The position numbers and the translations under genes were made by a program. Shown in pieces: positions 8,009 through 19,019 of a stretch of 55,891 nt of DNA. The notes beneath the pieces are model-generated. The model was not told the DNA's origin. It saw nothing but the letters and a program-made list of their open reading frames with translations, and did not search any database. The stretch is from Salipaludibacillus keqinensis (lineage in GTDB: Bacteria > Bacillota > Bacilli > Bacillales > Salisediminibacteriaceae), in the NCBI RefSeq assembly GCF_003226325.1, contig NZ_PDOD01000007.1, forward strand, positions 1 to 55,891, in the 5' to 3' direction. The stretch's first letter is position 1. Every line of letters begins with the position of its first letter.

Positions 8009-8899
8009 ATGATCAAGGAACAACGAAGTTTTCCGAAACAAACTGAACTGCAAGGAGGAGCTCTTTACCTCGTGCCAACTCCAATCGGGAATTTACAAGA
8101 TATAACTTTTCGTGCGGTTGAAACGTTAAAAGTAGCCGATGTGATCGCAGCTGAGGATACACGACATACGAAGAAGTTGTGTCACGTATTTGAGATTGAG
8201 ACACCTTTGATTAGCTATCATGAGCATAACAAACAAGAACGGGAACAAGAACTGGTGAATAGGGTGAAACGAGGGGAAACAGTGGCGTTAGTGAGTGATG
8301 CCGGCATGCCGGCGATTTCCGATCCTGGAGCGGATTTAGTCAAGCGATTTACAGAAGAAGGATTGACTGTGATCTCATTACCAGGTGCCAACGCGGCCGT
8401 TACTGCACTCGTCACTTCAGGGTTATCTACGGATAGTTTTACTTTTGTCGGTTTTCTGGCTCGGCATAAAAAACAGCGCCGTGACCAATTGGAACTGTGG
8501 CGAGGAACACCATCTACTTTAATTTTTTATGAAGCGCCTCACCGATTGAAAGAGATGTTAAAAGCATTGGAAGATGAGCTTGGTAATCGTCAGGCAGCTC
8601 TTTGCCGAGAGTTAACGAAGCAATATGAAACGATTCTCAGAGGAACGGTTCATGAACTTCATGCTTGGGTAGATGAACAAGGAGTGAAGGGAGAATGCGT
8701 TCTTATCGTCGAAGGAGCAAGCGAAGACGAACGATTGGCTCTAGAAGATGTGCACTGGTGGGAAGAACTGACATTAGAGGGTCATGTGAAAGCTTATATA
8801 GATAAAGGACAACCTTCTAAAGAAGCGATTAAACAAGTAGCTAAAGAACGGAAAATGCCAAAAAGAGATGTTTATCAAGCCTTTCACGTGAACGAATAA
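8009..8899 (+). CDS. rsmI: 16S rRNA 2'-O-ribose C1402 methyltransferase
   Basis: The 296-residue product belongs to the tetrapyrrole methylase fold family and methylates the ribose of C1402 in 16S rRNA. Diagnostic motifs are YLVPTPIGNLQDIT near residue 15, AAEDTRHTKKL, VSDAGMPAISDPG and FVGFLARHKKQR. The ATG at 8009 follows a strong GGAGGGG; the longer frame beginning at 7964 has no such site. A hairpin terminator downstream is oriented for the convergent abrB gene. Confidence 0.95.
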   Translation: MIKEQRSFPKQTELQGGALYLVPTPIGNLQDITFRAVETLKVADVIAAEDTRHTKKLCHVFEIETPLISYHEHNKQEREQELVNRVKRGETVALVSDAGMPAISDPGADLVKRFTEEGLTVISLPGANAAVTALVTSGLSTDSFTFVGFLARHKKQRRDQLELWRGTPSTLIFYEAPHRLKEMLKALEDELGNRQAALCRELTKQYETILRGTVHELHAWVDEQGVKGECVLIVEGASEDERLALEDVHWWEELTLEGHVKAYIDKGQPSKEAIKQVAKERKMPKRDVYQAFHVNE

Positions 8900-8977
8900 G
8901 GAACGATTGATCCTGGTAAGTATTAAAGGGAATCGGTTTTTAATTTTAAAAAAGCATGGACAGACGGGTAATAATAG

Positions 8978-9013
8978 AAAAAACCTAGTTCAGGATGGAA
9001 CCTGAACTAGGTT
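8978..9013 (-). terminator. Terminator of abrB
   Basis: A 13-bp perfect stem (8982-8994 with 9001-9013, 6-nt loop) is followed on the minus strand by a run of Ts (8978-8983 as As on the + strand). The U-tract polarity assigns it mainly to abrB. Confidence 0.88.
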
Positions 9014-9030
9014 ATTGAATGATAGTAAGA

Positions 9031-9318
9031 TTATTTTTCTTGCTTAGAAATATAATCTTCAAGTTCTTTAACAATTTCTTTTGCTCCCATTGGGCTCAAA
9101 ATGATTTTGCCGCCTCCGATAGATAAGTTATCATCAGATACCTCGCCAGTAATTTGACAAGTCATGTTAGGCTTGTACTTCTTTAAAATGATGCGATCGT
9201 CATCTACATAAATTTCTAAAGCATCTTTTTCTGCGATATCCAATGTGCGACGTAATTCAATTGGAATCACCACTCGTCCTAATTCATCAACCTTACGAAC
9301 AATACCAGTAGATTTCAT
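9031..9318 (-). CDS. abrB: Transition-state regulator AbrB
   Basis: A 95-residue DNA-binding protein with the N-terminal swapped-hairpin AbrB fold: MKSTGIVRKVDELGRVVIP then ELRRTLDIAEKDALEIYV, nearly identical to the B. subtilis protein, and a C-terminal multimerisation half. It represses post-exponential genes until Spo0A~P lowers its level. The ATG at 9318 follows GAGAGGAG; the upstream TTG codon overlaps that site and is rejected. It is the only minus-strand gene in the core of the window, divergent from metS. Three exact TTCGACA heptamers upstream suggest Spo0A control. Confidence 0.97.
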   Translation of the reverse strand: MKSTGIVRKVDELGRVVIPIELRRTLDIAEKDALEIYVDDDRIILKKYKPNMTCQITGEVSDDNLSIGGGKIILSPMGAKEIVKELEDYISKQEK

Positions 9319-9380
9319 AATATGTTCTCCTCTCAAAATTATATTTATTTGTCAGTTTGACAGAATGAATAGCGTCAATA

Positions 9381-9582
9381 TTCGACAATTTTCTCTTAAA
9401 CTCAGAATACCAAGTCTTCCAAAAGAAGTCAATTAAAAAAATGATTAAAATCAAAGTTATTACGTTAATACTTGTTGGATGCTGATATGACGACGTTAAA
9501 TGGAATATGGTAAATCAAACCATATACTAGTGTCAACATAAAGATTATTCGACAAAAACCTACCATTCGACAAAATTAGACA
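9381..9582. promoter_or_regulatory. Cluster of Spo0A-box heptamers upstream of abrB
   Basis: Exact TTCGACA heptamers occur at 9381-9387, 9548-9554 and 9566-9572, and a one-mismatch TTAGACA lies at 9576-9582, 10 bp from the previous one. TTCGACA (complement TGTCGAA) is the established Spo0A-binding core. On the minus strand a TTGACA (9531-9536) with a poor -10 (TACCAT, 18-nt spacer) may be one abrB promoter. Binding is inferred, not shown. Confidence 0.65.
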
Positions 9583-9805
9583 AAATCTTCTCCTGCTAGA
9601 TTAAGAAAGGTAAGAATTTTATTAACGTCGTCTCGCCTCCTTTATTTTCTATCATCTAACACATGTGAAACAGGGTGTACGTATAGATTACCCTAAATGG
9701 GTAATAATGTAACAAGATTACAGATATTTCTTTTAATTAATCAATCGAACTTTGTATAATAAAGGGATGAATAGATCACTTCCTCCTCTAGGTAGCATTC
9801 CCTTC

Positions 9806-9834
9806 TTGACATAAGTGGTGTCAGTATGTATATT
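9806..9834 (+). promoter_or_regulatory. Sigma-A promoter of the metS leader
   Basis: TTGACA (9806-9811), a 17-nt spacer and TATATT (9829-9834) match the sigma-A consensus. Transcription would start near 9841, at the beginning of the T-box leader. Confidence 0.8.
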
Positions 9835-9840
9835 TTAGAG

Positions 9841-10178
9841 TTGAAGATGGTCGTTATCATCTAACATTGAATATATCGATTCCGATGATAGGATGAGTAG
9901 AAAGCCAAGCTTATGAACAGAGAGCCGGTCTAGCTGAAACCCGGTATAAGCAGACCTTTTGAATATGGTCCTGAGAGGAACTGTTTTTCGAGCTTTCACC
10001 TTATGGAAGTAAGAGGAACACGTAGCTGGACGTTACACAGGTTGCTGCTAACATCGATTTGTGATTTATTTGGGCAGCGTCTTAGAGGTTAACAATACAC
10101 GCAGGTATTGTTAACGAATCTGGGTGGTACCACGTGAGGTTAACTCTCGTCCCATATGTTGAGGACGGGAGTTTTTTT
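9841..10178 (+). ncRNA. T-box leader (Met) of metS
   Basis: A tRNA-sensing transcription attenuator. The T-box sequence TGGGTGGTACCACG lies at 10121-10134, a perfect 10-bp stem III at 10088-10097/10106-10115, and the terminator stem at 10142-10152/10163-10173 followed by seven Ts. In stem I the 3' side carries GAATATGG with ATG at 9965-9967 as the likely methionine specifier, and AGAG-type loop sequence is seen near 9920. Uncharged tRNA-Met should stabilise the antiterminator and allow metS expression. The 5' boundary is inferred from the promoter. Confidence 0.93.
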
Positions 10179-10209
10179 GTATGATGATTGAAGATTAACG
10201 ATGTATTAA

Positions 10210-12228
<2,019 letters not shown>

Positions 12229-12235
12229 CAACTTT

Positions 12236-12274
12236 GAGAAACGCCTTTTCCTTATAGTAGGAAGGGCGTTTCTC
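12236..12274 (+). terminator. Hairpin after metS, weak intrinsic terminator
   Basis: GAGAAACGCC (12236-12245) pairs perfectly with GGCGTTTCTC (12265-12274), and the inner bases extend the stem. The tail lacks a good T-run, so readthrough into tatD is likely. Confidence 0.6.
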
Positions 12275-12302
12275 TAAATTCATATAAGGAGGAATGCTGA
12301 TC

Positions 12303-13070
12303 ATGTTGTTTGATACACATGTGCACTTAAATGCTGATCAATTTGAAGACGACGTGGAAGAAGTAATAACCCGAGCCAAAGAAGTAGGCGTAGAGAATAT
12401 GGTCGTCGTTGGCTTTGATGAAAAAACAATAAACAAAGCACTATCTTTAATAGAAGAGTACGATTTTTTATATGCTGCTGTGGGGTGGCATCCTGTTGAT
12501 GCTATAGACCTTACAGAGGAATACTTAGCATGGATCGAAGAATTGGCAGCTCACCCAAAAGTAGTAGCTATCGGAGAAACAGGTCTTGATTACCACTGGG
12601 ATAAATCACCTAAAGACGTGCAAAAAGAGGCATTCCGAAAGCAAATTCATTTAGCTAAGCGAGTCAATTTACCGATTATTATCCACGATAGAGAGGCACA
12701 TCAAGATATTGTTGATATATTAAAAGAAGAAAAGGCAGAAGATATAGGTGGGATCATGCACTGCTTTGGTGGAAGTGTGGAAATTGCGCAAGAGTGTTTG
12801 AAAATGAATTTTCATATCTCTTTTGGCGGGCCTGTTACATTTAAAAATGCCAAGCGTCCAAAAGAAGTGGCAAAAGAAATCCCGATAGACAGGTTATTGA
12901 TTGAGACCGACGCGCCTTTCTTGGCCCCTCACCCATATCGAGGCAAACGCAATGAACCAGCCTACGTGAAGCTAGTGGCTGAACAACTTTCTGAACTTAA
13001 GGGAATCAGCTATGAAGAAGTAGCCAACCAAACGACAACCAATGCAAAAAAACTTTTCGGAATTAGCTGA
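12303..13070 (+). CDS. yabD: TatD family metal-dependent hydrolase (YabD)
   Basis: A 255-residue TIM-barrel hydrolase of the TatD DNase family. Metal ligands are recognisable: FDTHVHL near the N-terminus, GETGLDYHW, IIIHDREA, MHCFGG and ETDAPFL. The biological substrate in Bacillus is not settled; TatD enzymes act as 3'-5' exonucleases or on D-aminoacyl-tRNA. ATG 12303 is chosen because AAGGAGG (12286-12292) is 10 nt upstream, whereas ATG 12294 would sit on the ribosome-binding site. It stands between metS and yabE as in B. subtilis. Confidence 0.93.
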   Translation: MLFDTHVHLNADQFEDDVEEVITRAKEVGVENMVVVGFDEKTINKALSLIEEYDFLYAAVGWHPVDAIDLTEEYLAWIEELAAHPKVVAIGETGLDYHWDKSPKDVQKEAFRKQIHLAKRVNLPIIIHDREAHQDIVDILKEEKAEDIGGIMHCFGGSVEIAQECLKMNFHISFGGPVTFKNAKRPKEVAKEIPIDRLLIETDAPFLAPHPYRGKRNEPAYVKLVAEQLSELKGISYEEVANQTTTNAKKLFGIS

Positions 13071-13233
13071 CAAGAACTGATAGCGAAACAAAAAGAATCC
13101 TGTCCAACCCTCTAAGTTTGTCCGAATTTCTACATCATACCTCTGAATCATACCTCCCGCTGTCGATAAATATTTCTTTTCTTTTACATCATAGGGTTTC
13201 ATAATAACTAGGAAATAGTTCTTAATTATTTTG

Positions 13234-13262
13234 TTGACAAGGGGGTAAGGGCGGAGTATAAT
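13234..13262 (+). promoter_or_regulatory. Consensus sigma-A promoter of yabE
   Basis: TTGACA (13234-13239), 17-nt spacer, TATAAT (13257-13262): a perfect consensus. The predicted start near 13269 leaves a leader of only about 20 nt before the yabE ATG. Confidence 0.85.
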
Positions 13263-13289
13263 TCGGTCTCATGAAGGAGGGATTCAACC

Positions 13290-14609
13290 ATGATCCATTG
13301 GATGAAGCAGCTTTCTACGGATTTTTCGTGGAGAAAGCTAGCCGTATCCAGCGTTGGTCTCCTAACATTGATGAGTATTTTGGCGGTTGCGATTTACGAA
13401 GTAACAAAAGCTGAAGTGACTGTGGAAGCGGAAGATGATATTACATCTGTATTTACGCACGCATCAACTGTTGGAGAGTTGTTGGAAGAACAAGAAATTG
13501 ACATGGGAAAACACGACTATGTGGAACCATCTCAAAATACTGAAATCATTGATTCGTTAAATATTGTTTATAAGGAAGCTAAGGAAGTAATCGTAAACTT
13601 TGAAGGTGAAGAGCAAAGTGTTTGGACGACAGTTGACACTGTTAGAGAGCTCTTTGAAGAGCTTGAAGTGGAAGTAAATGACCATGATTTCATCGAACCT
13701 TCTCTAAAATCGGATTTAACAGCTGAGATGAACGTGACTTTTGAATCAGCTTTTCAGGTTGCGCTTAAAAGTGACGGTGTAGAAGAAACATTATGGACCA
13801 CTTCGACAACGGTCGCTGACTTTTTAGAAAAAGAGAATGTCACGTTAGATGAACTGGATCGCGTAGAACCGTCCGAAGAGGAAGAGCTCCTTGAGGGATC
13901 GGAAGTTCGCGTGATCCGCGTGCAAAAGGTCACCGATGTTGTGGAAGAAAAAATGGATTTTGCCACAGTGACTCAAAAAGATTCCAGCTTAAAACAAGGG
14001 TCTGAAAAAATAAAGAATCAAGGAAAAGAAGGTAAAGTTGAAAGACACTATGAAGTCGTTTTAGAAGATGGAGAAGAAGTGTCGCGAGAGCTCTTGAAAG
14101 AAGAAATTGTTCAAGAGAGTAAAGACATGATTGTTGCTGTAGGAACGAAAGCACCTACTGAAACCGTGTCAAGGGGATCGTCGTCATCGTCAAGCTCGAC
14201 AGGTACGTCTACTTCGAACTCCTCCGACTCGTCAAGTTCAGCTAACTCTTCTAAGTCCACGAGCACATCTACAAGTGATGCCTCCAATTCGTCAAGTTCG
14301 ACTAACTCAAGTTCAGGAGGATCGTGGCAAACTTTCAAGGCAACTGCTTATACAGCCTATTGCAACGGCTGTTCGGGAGTGACAGCGGCAGGGATAGACT
14401 TACGTGCTAATCCTAATGCTAAAGTGATTGCTGTTGATCCAAGTGTTATCCCCCTCGGTTCACGAGTGGAAGTGAAGGGGCATGGCACATATATTGCTGG
14501 AGATACAGGTGGGGCAATTAAAGGCCGTAAAATTGATATTTTTATTCCTGATAAAGACAAGGTCCAATCCTTTGGACGAAAGTCCGTTGAAATAAGGGTT
14601 TTGGACTAA
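13290..14609 (+). CDS. yabE: Exported 3D/G5 domain cell-wall protein YabE
   Basis: A 439-residue cell-surface protein related to resuscitation-promoting (Rpf/Sps) murein-remodelling factors. An N-terminal membrane anchor or signal (about residues 15-34) is followed by three DUF348 repeats (around 40-80, 98-140 and 155-200), a G5 domain (about 205-285), a serine/threonine-rich linker (about 288-340) and a C-terminal 3D domain with FKATAYTAYCNGCSG and GDTGGAIKGRKIDIF, the lytic transglycosylase-like fold. It has its own strong promoter and a strong terminator, so it is a monocistron. In B. subtilis an antisense RNA controls yabE; I did not identify one here. Confidence 0.93.
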   Translation: MIHWMKQLSTDFSWRKLAVSSVGLLTLMSILAVAIYEVTKAEVTVEAEDDITSVFTHASTVGELLEEQEIDMGKHDYVEPSQNTEIIDSLNIVYKEAKEVIVNFEGEEQSVWTTVDTVRELFEELEVEVNDHDFIEPSLKSDLTAEMNVTFESAFQVALKSDGVEETLWTTSTTVADFLEKENVTLDELDRVEPSEEEELLEGSEVRVIRVQKVTDVVEEKMDFATVTQKDSSLKQGSEKIKNQGKEGKVERHYEVVLEDGEEVSRELLKEEIVQESKDMIVAVGTKAPTETVSRGSSSSSSSTGTSTSNSSDSSSSANSSKSTSTSTSDASNSSSSTNSSSGGSWQTFKATAYTAYCNGCSGVTAAGIDLRANPNAKVIAVDPSVIPLGSRVEVKGHGTYIAGDTGGAIKGRKIDIFIPDKDKVQSFGRKSVEIRVLD

Positions 14610-14617
14610 TTTAAATT

Positions 14618-14647
14618 GCACAGGGGAGATTGTCCCTGTGCTTTTTT
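14618..14647 (+). terminator. Intrinsic terminator after yabE
   Basis: GCACAGGG (14618-14625) pairs with CCCTGTGC (14634-14641), followed by six Ts. Confidence 0.92.
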
Positions 14648-14777
14648 GTTGTTTTTCTCTATAATATTAGACAAACCAACAACTTGAAATGTTTCAATAT
14701 ATACAAGATGTTTTTTTAATTTGAGGTTTATGACTAAAATGGGATGGTTTAATGAATGGAAAAGAAAGGATAGATAA

Positions 14778-16234
<1,457 letters not shown>

Positions 16235-16283
16235 CATCAGGCCTCTTTCTAGCATAATGTAGCTTAGAAGGAGGCGTTTTTGT

Positions 16284-17159
16284 ATGGCGGAGATCAAAGT
16301 TGGTCAAATCGTGGGGCGTGCTTCTTATGATTGTGATGTGTTGTTTCGAGTGCATCGAGTTCATGGGAATGAAGCGGAACTTCTTGGAGAAGAAGTAAGG
16401 CTTGTGGCAGATGCGCCATTAGACGATCTCATTGTCATTAAAGAAGATGATCGCAAGTTACGGAAAAAGAAGCAGAAGCAACAGGAAGAGAGTTGCTATC
16501 ATTTGTTTCGTCAGGATAGAAAATTGGTTAGAGAAAAAACAGATTATGAAATGACCTCGGGATACACCAAAAAAAACGCCTATTTTGAAGTTCCTGGAAA
16601 GGTTCTCCACCTCGATGGCGATCCATTATATTTAAAGAAATGTACAAGTGTATATGATCGATTAGGAGTTCCAGTTTATGGCGTGTATTTGCCTGAGAAG
16701 GAAATGCCTGATCAAGTAGCTTCCCTAATTGAAATGGTCAGGCCCGACTTACTAGTTATTACGGGTCATGACGCATATAGTAAATCACGAGGGCCGGAAT
16801 CAGACTTGAAAGCATACAGGAATTCAAAATATTTCGCAGAGGCTGTGAGAGAAGCCAGGAAAGTCGTACCTTATATGGATCATCTCATGATATTTGCTGG
16901 CGCTTGTCAGTCTCACTTTCAGTCAATTTTAAAAGCAGGAGCGAACTTTGCCAGTTCGCCTGAACGAGTAAATATTCATGCTCTTGATCCTGTTTATGTT
17001 GTTTCGAAAGTAAGCATGACTCCTTTTAGAGAGAGGATCAGCATGTGGGATATATTGAAAACGACGTTATCAGGTCAAAAAGGTTTGGGCGGGTTGGAAG
17101 CGATAGGAACATTGAGACGTGGTGCACCTTTTTACGAAAAACAACAGGCGACAGAATAA
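16284..17159 (+). CDS. yabG: Sporulation-specific protease YabG
   Basis: A 291-residue protein of the YabG peptidase family, which processes spore-coat proteins (SpoIVA, SafA and others) in the mother cell of B. subtilis. Conserved segments are VGRASYDCDVLFRV, ITGHDAYSKSRGPESDL and MIFAGACQSHFQSILKAGANFASSP. The ATG follows GAAGGAGG. A -10-like CATAATGTA (16253-16261) fits the sigma-K pattern CATAnnnTA, consistent with late mother-cell expression, but no clear -35 is seen and the start would lie very close to the ribosome-binding site. Confidence 0.93.
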   Translation: MAEIKVGQIVGRASYDCDVLFRVHRVHGNEAELLGEEVRLVADAPLDDLIVIKEDDRKLRKKKQKQQEESCYHLFRQDRKLVREKTDYEMTSGYTKKNAYFEVPGKVLHLDGDPLYLKKCTSVYDRLGVPVYGVYLPEKEMPDQVASLIEMVRPDLLVITGHDAYSKSRGPESDLKAYRNSKYFAEAVREARKVVPYMDHLMIFAGACQSHFQSILKAGANFASSPERVNIHALDPVYVVSKVSMTPFRERISMWDILKTTLSGQKGLGGLEAIGTLRRGAPFYEKQQATE

Positions 17160-17237
17160 CCCCAATCTCTACAACTTTCACATAATAAAGCAAGAAATGG
17201 GTCATGCTAAAGAATGTGAAAAATAATGAAAAATGTA

Positions 17238-17266
17238 TTGACACGGATAATGAGCATTGTTATAAT
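17238..17266 (+). promoter_or_regulatory. veg promoter P1 (sigma-A consensus)
   Basis: TTGACA (17238-17243), 17-nt spacer, TATAAT (17261-17266): full consensus, as in the classical B. subtilis veg promoter. Confidence 0.9.
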
Positions 17267-17277
17267 TTTAGTTTATT

Positions 17278-17306
17278 TTGACTTTTGTCCATATCTGTGC
17301 TATACT
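17278..17306 (+). promoter_or_regulatory. veg promoter P2 (sigma-A)
   Basis: TTGACT (17278-17283), 17-nt spacer, TATACT (17301-17306). It repeats the P1 layout exactly 40 bp downstream, about four helical turns away. Its start would be near 17313. Confidence 0.8.
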
Positions 17307-17329
17307 ATTTTTTAAGTGAGGTGTGGTGG

Positions 17330-17587
17330 ATGGCGAAAACATTATTGGAAATCAAAAAAGTTCTAGAAGCCAATGTAGGAAAGAAAGTAACGGTTCAAGC
17401 GAACGGCGGACGAAAGAAAATGATAGAACGTTCGGGACTCCTTGAAGGAATTTATCCAGCTGTTTTTACAGTGAAATTAGATCGGAATGAACATTCCGTA
17501 GAGAGACTTTCTTATAGCTACACAGACGTTTTGACAGAAACGGTGAAATTGACCATGCCGGAAGAGCCAATGGCAGAAGAAGCATAA
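17330..17587 (+). CDS. veg: Veg protein (biofilm-associated regulator)
   Basis: An 85-residue small protein of the Veg family. In B. subtilis it is very abundant and stimulates biofilm formation by antagonising SinR. The conserved start [20 protein letters not shown] and the [15 protein letters not shown] segment are clear. ATG 17330 is chosen from homology and the preceding GAGGTG; the longer frame runs into promoter P2. Two consensus promoters and a 24-bp terminator frame it as a strongly expressed monocistron. Confidence 0.95.
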   Translation: MAKTLLEIKKVLEANVGKKVTVQANGGRKKMIERSGLLEGIYPAVFTVKLDRNEHSVERLSYSYTDVLTETVKLTMPEEPMAEEA

Positions 17588-17596
17588 CATCATCAC

Positions 17597-17667
17597 GGCG
17601 GTTACTTAAAAATAATCTAACTTAGCATATCAGCTTAGATTATTTTTGAGTAATCGTCTTTTTTTGT
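17597..17667 (+). terminator. Long-stem terminator after veg
   Basis: 17597-17620 pairs with 17635-17658 over 24 bp with three G-U pairs, followed by nine Ts from 17659. The stem is unusually long. Confidence 0.93.
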
Positions 17668-17766
17668 TCTATAACTAAAGCTTTGGTGACCAGTTATTTC
17701 TAATCTAATTTTGCTACTCTCGGGCAAGCTAAGAGTGTCGCAATGGTTATAAAGGAGAGGTTGCCG

Positions 17767-17937
17767 ATGAGCAGACGACGAGGGGTTATGTCAGATCAGT
17801 TTAAAGAAGAACTGGCAAAAGAGCTCGGCTTTTATGATACCGTCAAACAGGAAGGCTGGGGCGGTATTAAGTCACGAGACGCTGGAAACATGGTGAAACG
17901 TGCCATTGAACTGGCGGAAGAACGACTGAAAAGCTAG
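17767..17937 (+). CDS. sspF: Small acid-soluble spore protein-like protein SspF
   Basis: A 56-residue forespore protein distantly related to alpha/beta-type SASPs. [34 protein letters not shown] and [15 protein letters not shown] match SspF closely. The [10 protein letters not shown] and [13 protein letters not shown] blocks correspond to the SASP signature helices that bind DNA. The ATG at 17767 follows AAAGGAGAGG, and an in-frame ATG 24 bases upstream is rejected. sspF is sigma-G dependent in B. subtilis; no confident sigma-G promoter could be read. Confidence 0.93.
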   Translation: MSRRRGVMSDQFKEELAKELGFYDTVKQEGWGGIKSRDAGNMVKRAIELAEERLKS

Positions 17938-17964
17938 ACAACGAAGGTCATTGCGGCATTAATG

Positions 17965-17991
17965 GACCAGGGTCATGGACTCTGGTCTTTT
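17965..17991 (+). terminator. Intrinsic terminator after sspF
   Basis: A 9-bp stem (17965-17973 with 17979-17987, 5-nt loop) is followed by TTTT. Confidence 0.8.
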
Positions 17992-18079
17992 CATATGGAG
18001 TAAATCAAGGTAGTATGGATTGAAAACAAATGGTAAAATAACGTAAATAGATTGGAACGGAAGAAGTGGTGATGGCAGG

Positions 18080-18940
18080 ATGAAAGTTGTAAAAGCACCA
18101 GCAAAAATTAATTTAACCCTTGATGTGATCGGGAAAAGAGATGATGGATACCATGATGTGGAAATGATAATGACCACGGTGGATTTAGCTGATCGTATTC
18201 AACTTACTCTTTTAGAAGAAGACCTCATTCAAATAGATATAAACGTCGGACATGTGCCGAGTGATAAGAATAACTTAGCTTATCAGGCTGCAAAGATTCT
18301 TAAAGAGCAGTTTAATATTAAAACGGGTGTGTCAATATATATTGATAAGCAAATTCCTGTGTCTGCAGGGTTAGCTGGAGGAAGTACTGATGCTGCTGCT
18401 GTGTTAAGAGGCTTAAATGAACTGTGGTCGTTAGGGATCTCCATAGATGAACTAGCTGAGATTGGCTTGAGCATCGGATCCGACGTCCCATTTTGTGTGC
18501 ATGGTGGAACTGCGGTTGCAAGAGGAAGAGGAGAAAAGTTGACCTTTCTTCCAGCACCACCTCCTTGCTGGGTTGTGCTGGCAAAACCTCCTCAAGGTGT
18601 GTCAACAAAGGATATTTATCAGCGTCTTGATTTACAAATGATGACTCATCCTGATACAAAAGGGATGATTGAAGCAATTGATAACCAAAATTTCAAAGGT
18701 ATTTGTCAAAGGCTTGAAAACGTTATGGAGCCGGCTACATTTGAATTGGCGCCAGAGGTAAGTAATATTAAAGAAAGACTTATCCAATTTGGGGCTGAAG
18801 GTACGGTGATGAGCGGCAGTGGTCCGACTGTTTTCTCTCTGACTAAAAGCGAAGCGAAGGCATATAGGTTGTATAATGGCTTGAAAGGTTTTATGGATCA
18901 CGTTTTTGTCGTTCGGCTTTTAGGAAATCGACATTCATAG
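18080..18940 (+). CDS. ispE: 4-diphosphocytidyl-2-C-methyl-D-erythritol kinase
   Basis: A 286-residue GHMP kinase of the non-mevalonate isoprenoid pathway that phosphorylates [20 protein letters not shown] at the N-terminus, the ATP loop [17 protein letters not shown] (about residues 93-109) and C-terminal [12 protein letters not shown] are diagnostic. Its ribosome-binding site is modest. It lies between sspF and purR as in B. subtilis and has normal length. Confidence 0.96.
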   Translation: MKVVKAPAKINLTLDVIGKRDDGYHDVEMIMTTVDLADRIQLTLLEEDLIQIDINVGHVPSDKNNLAYQAAKILKEQFNIKTGVSIYIDKQIPVSAGLAGGSTDAAAVLRGLNELWSLGISIDELAEIGLSIGSDVPFCVHGGTAVARGRGEKLTFLPAPPPCWVVLAKPPQGVSTKDIYQRLDLQMMTHPDTKGMIEAIDNQNFKGICQRLENVMEPATFELAPEVSNIKERLIQFGAEGTVMSGSGPTVFSLTKSEAKAYRLYNGLKGFMDHVFVVRLLGNRHS

Positions 18941-18955
18941 TACACGAGGACGTTC

Positions 18956-18984
18956 TTGTTAAATCCGTATAAAAATGATATATT
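18956..18984 (+). promoter_or_regulatory. Sigma-A promoter of purR
   Basis: TTGTTA (18956-18961), 17-nt spacer, TATATT (18979-18984). The promoter lies inside the inverted repeat described as a possible PurR operator. Confidence 0.7.
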
Positions 18985-19006
18985 ACCTGTATATTATTCG
19001 GATTTA
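18960..19006. promoter_or_regulatory. Possible PurR operator (inverted PurBox-like sites)
   Basis: TAAATCCG (18960-18967) and CGGATTTA (18999-19006) form an 8-bp inverted repeat flanking the purR -10. The right half, ATTATTCGGATTT, matches the reverse PurBox AWTGTTCGGWWWT at 12 of 13 positions; the left half has about three mismatches. The distance between the central CG steps is roughly 10 bp longer than the usual pair, so autoregulation by PurR is plausible, not proven. Confidence 0.5.
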
Positions 19007-19019
19007 ATGGAGGTATTTT

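Noticed and set aside
12972-13202. 76-codon minus-strand frame between tatD and yabE
   Set aside because: It overlaps the conserved 3' end of tatD, has no ribosome-binding site at its start and no recognised family. An internal start with GGGAGG exists, but the product is not recognisable.
14111-14338. Acidic minus-strand frame opposite yabE
   Set aside because: It is the mirror of the serine-rich linker of YabE; antisense RNA control is known for yabE in B. subtilis but nothing here supports a protein.
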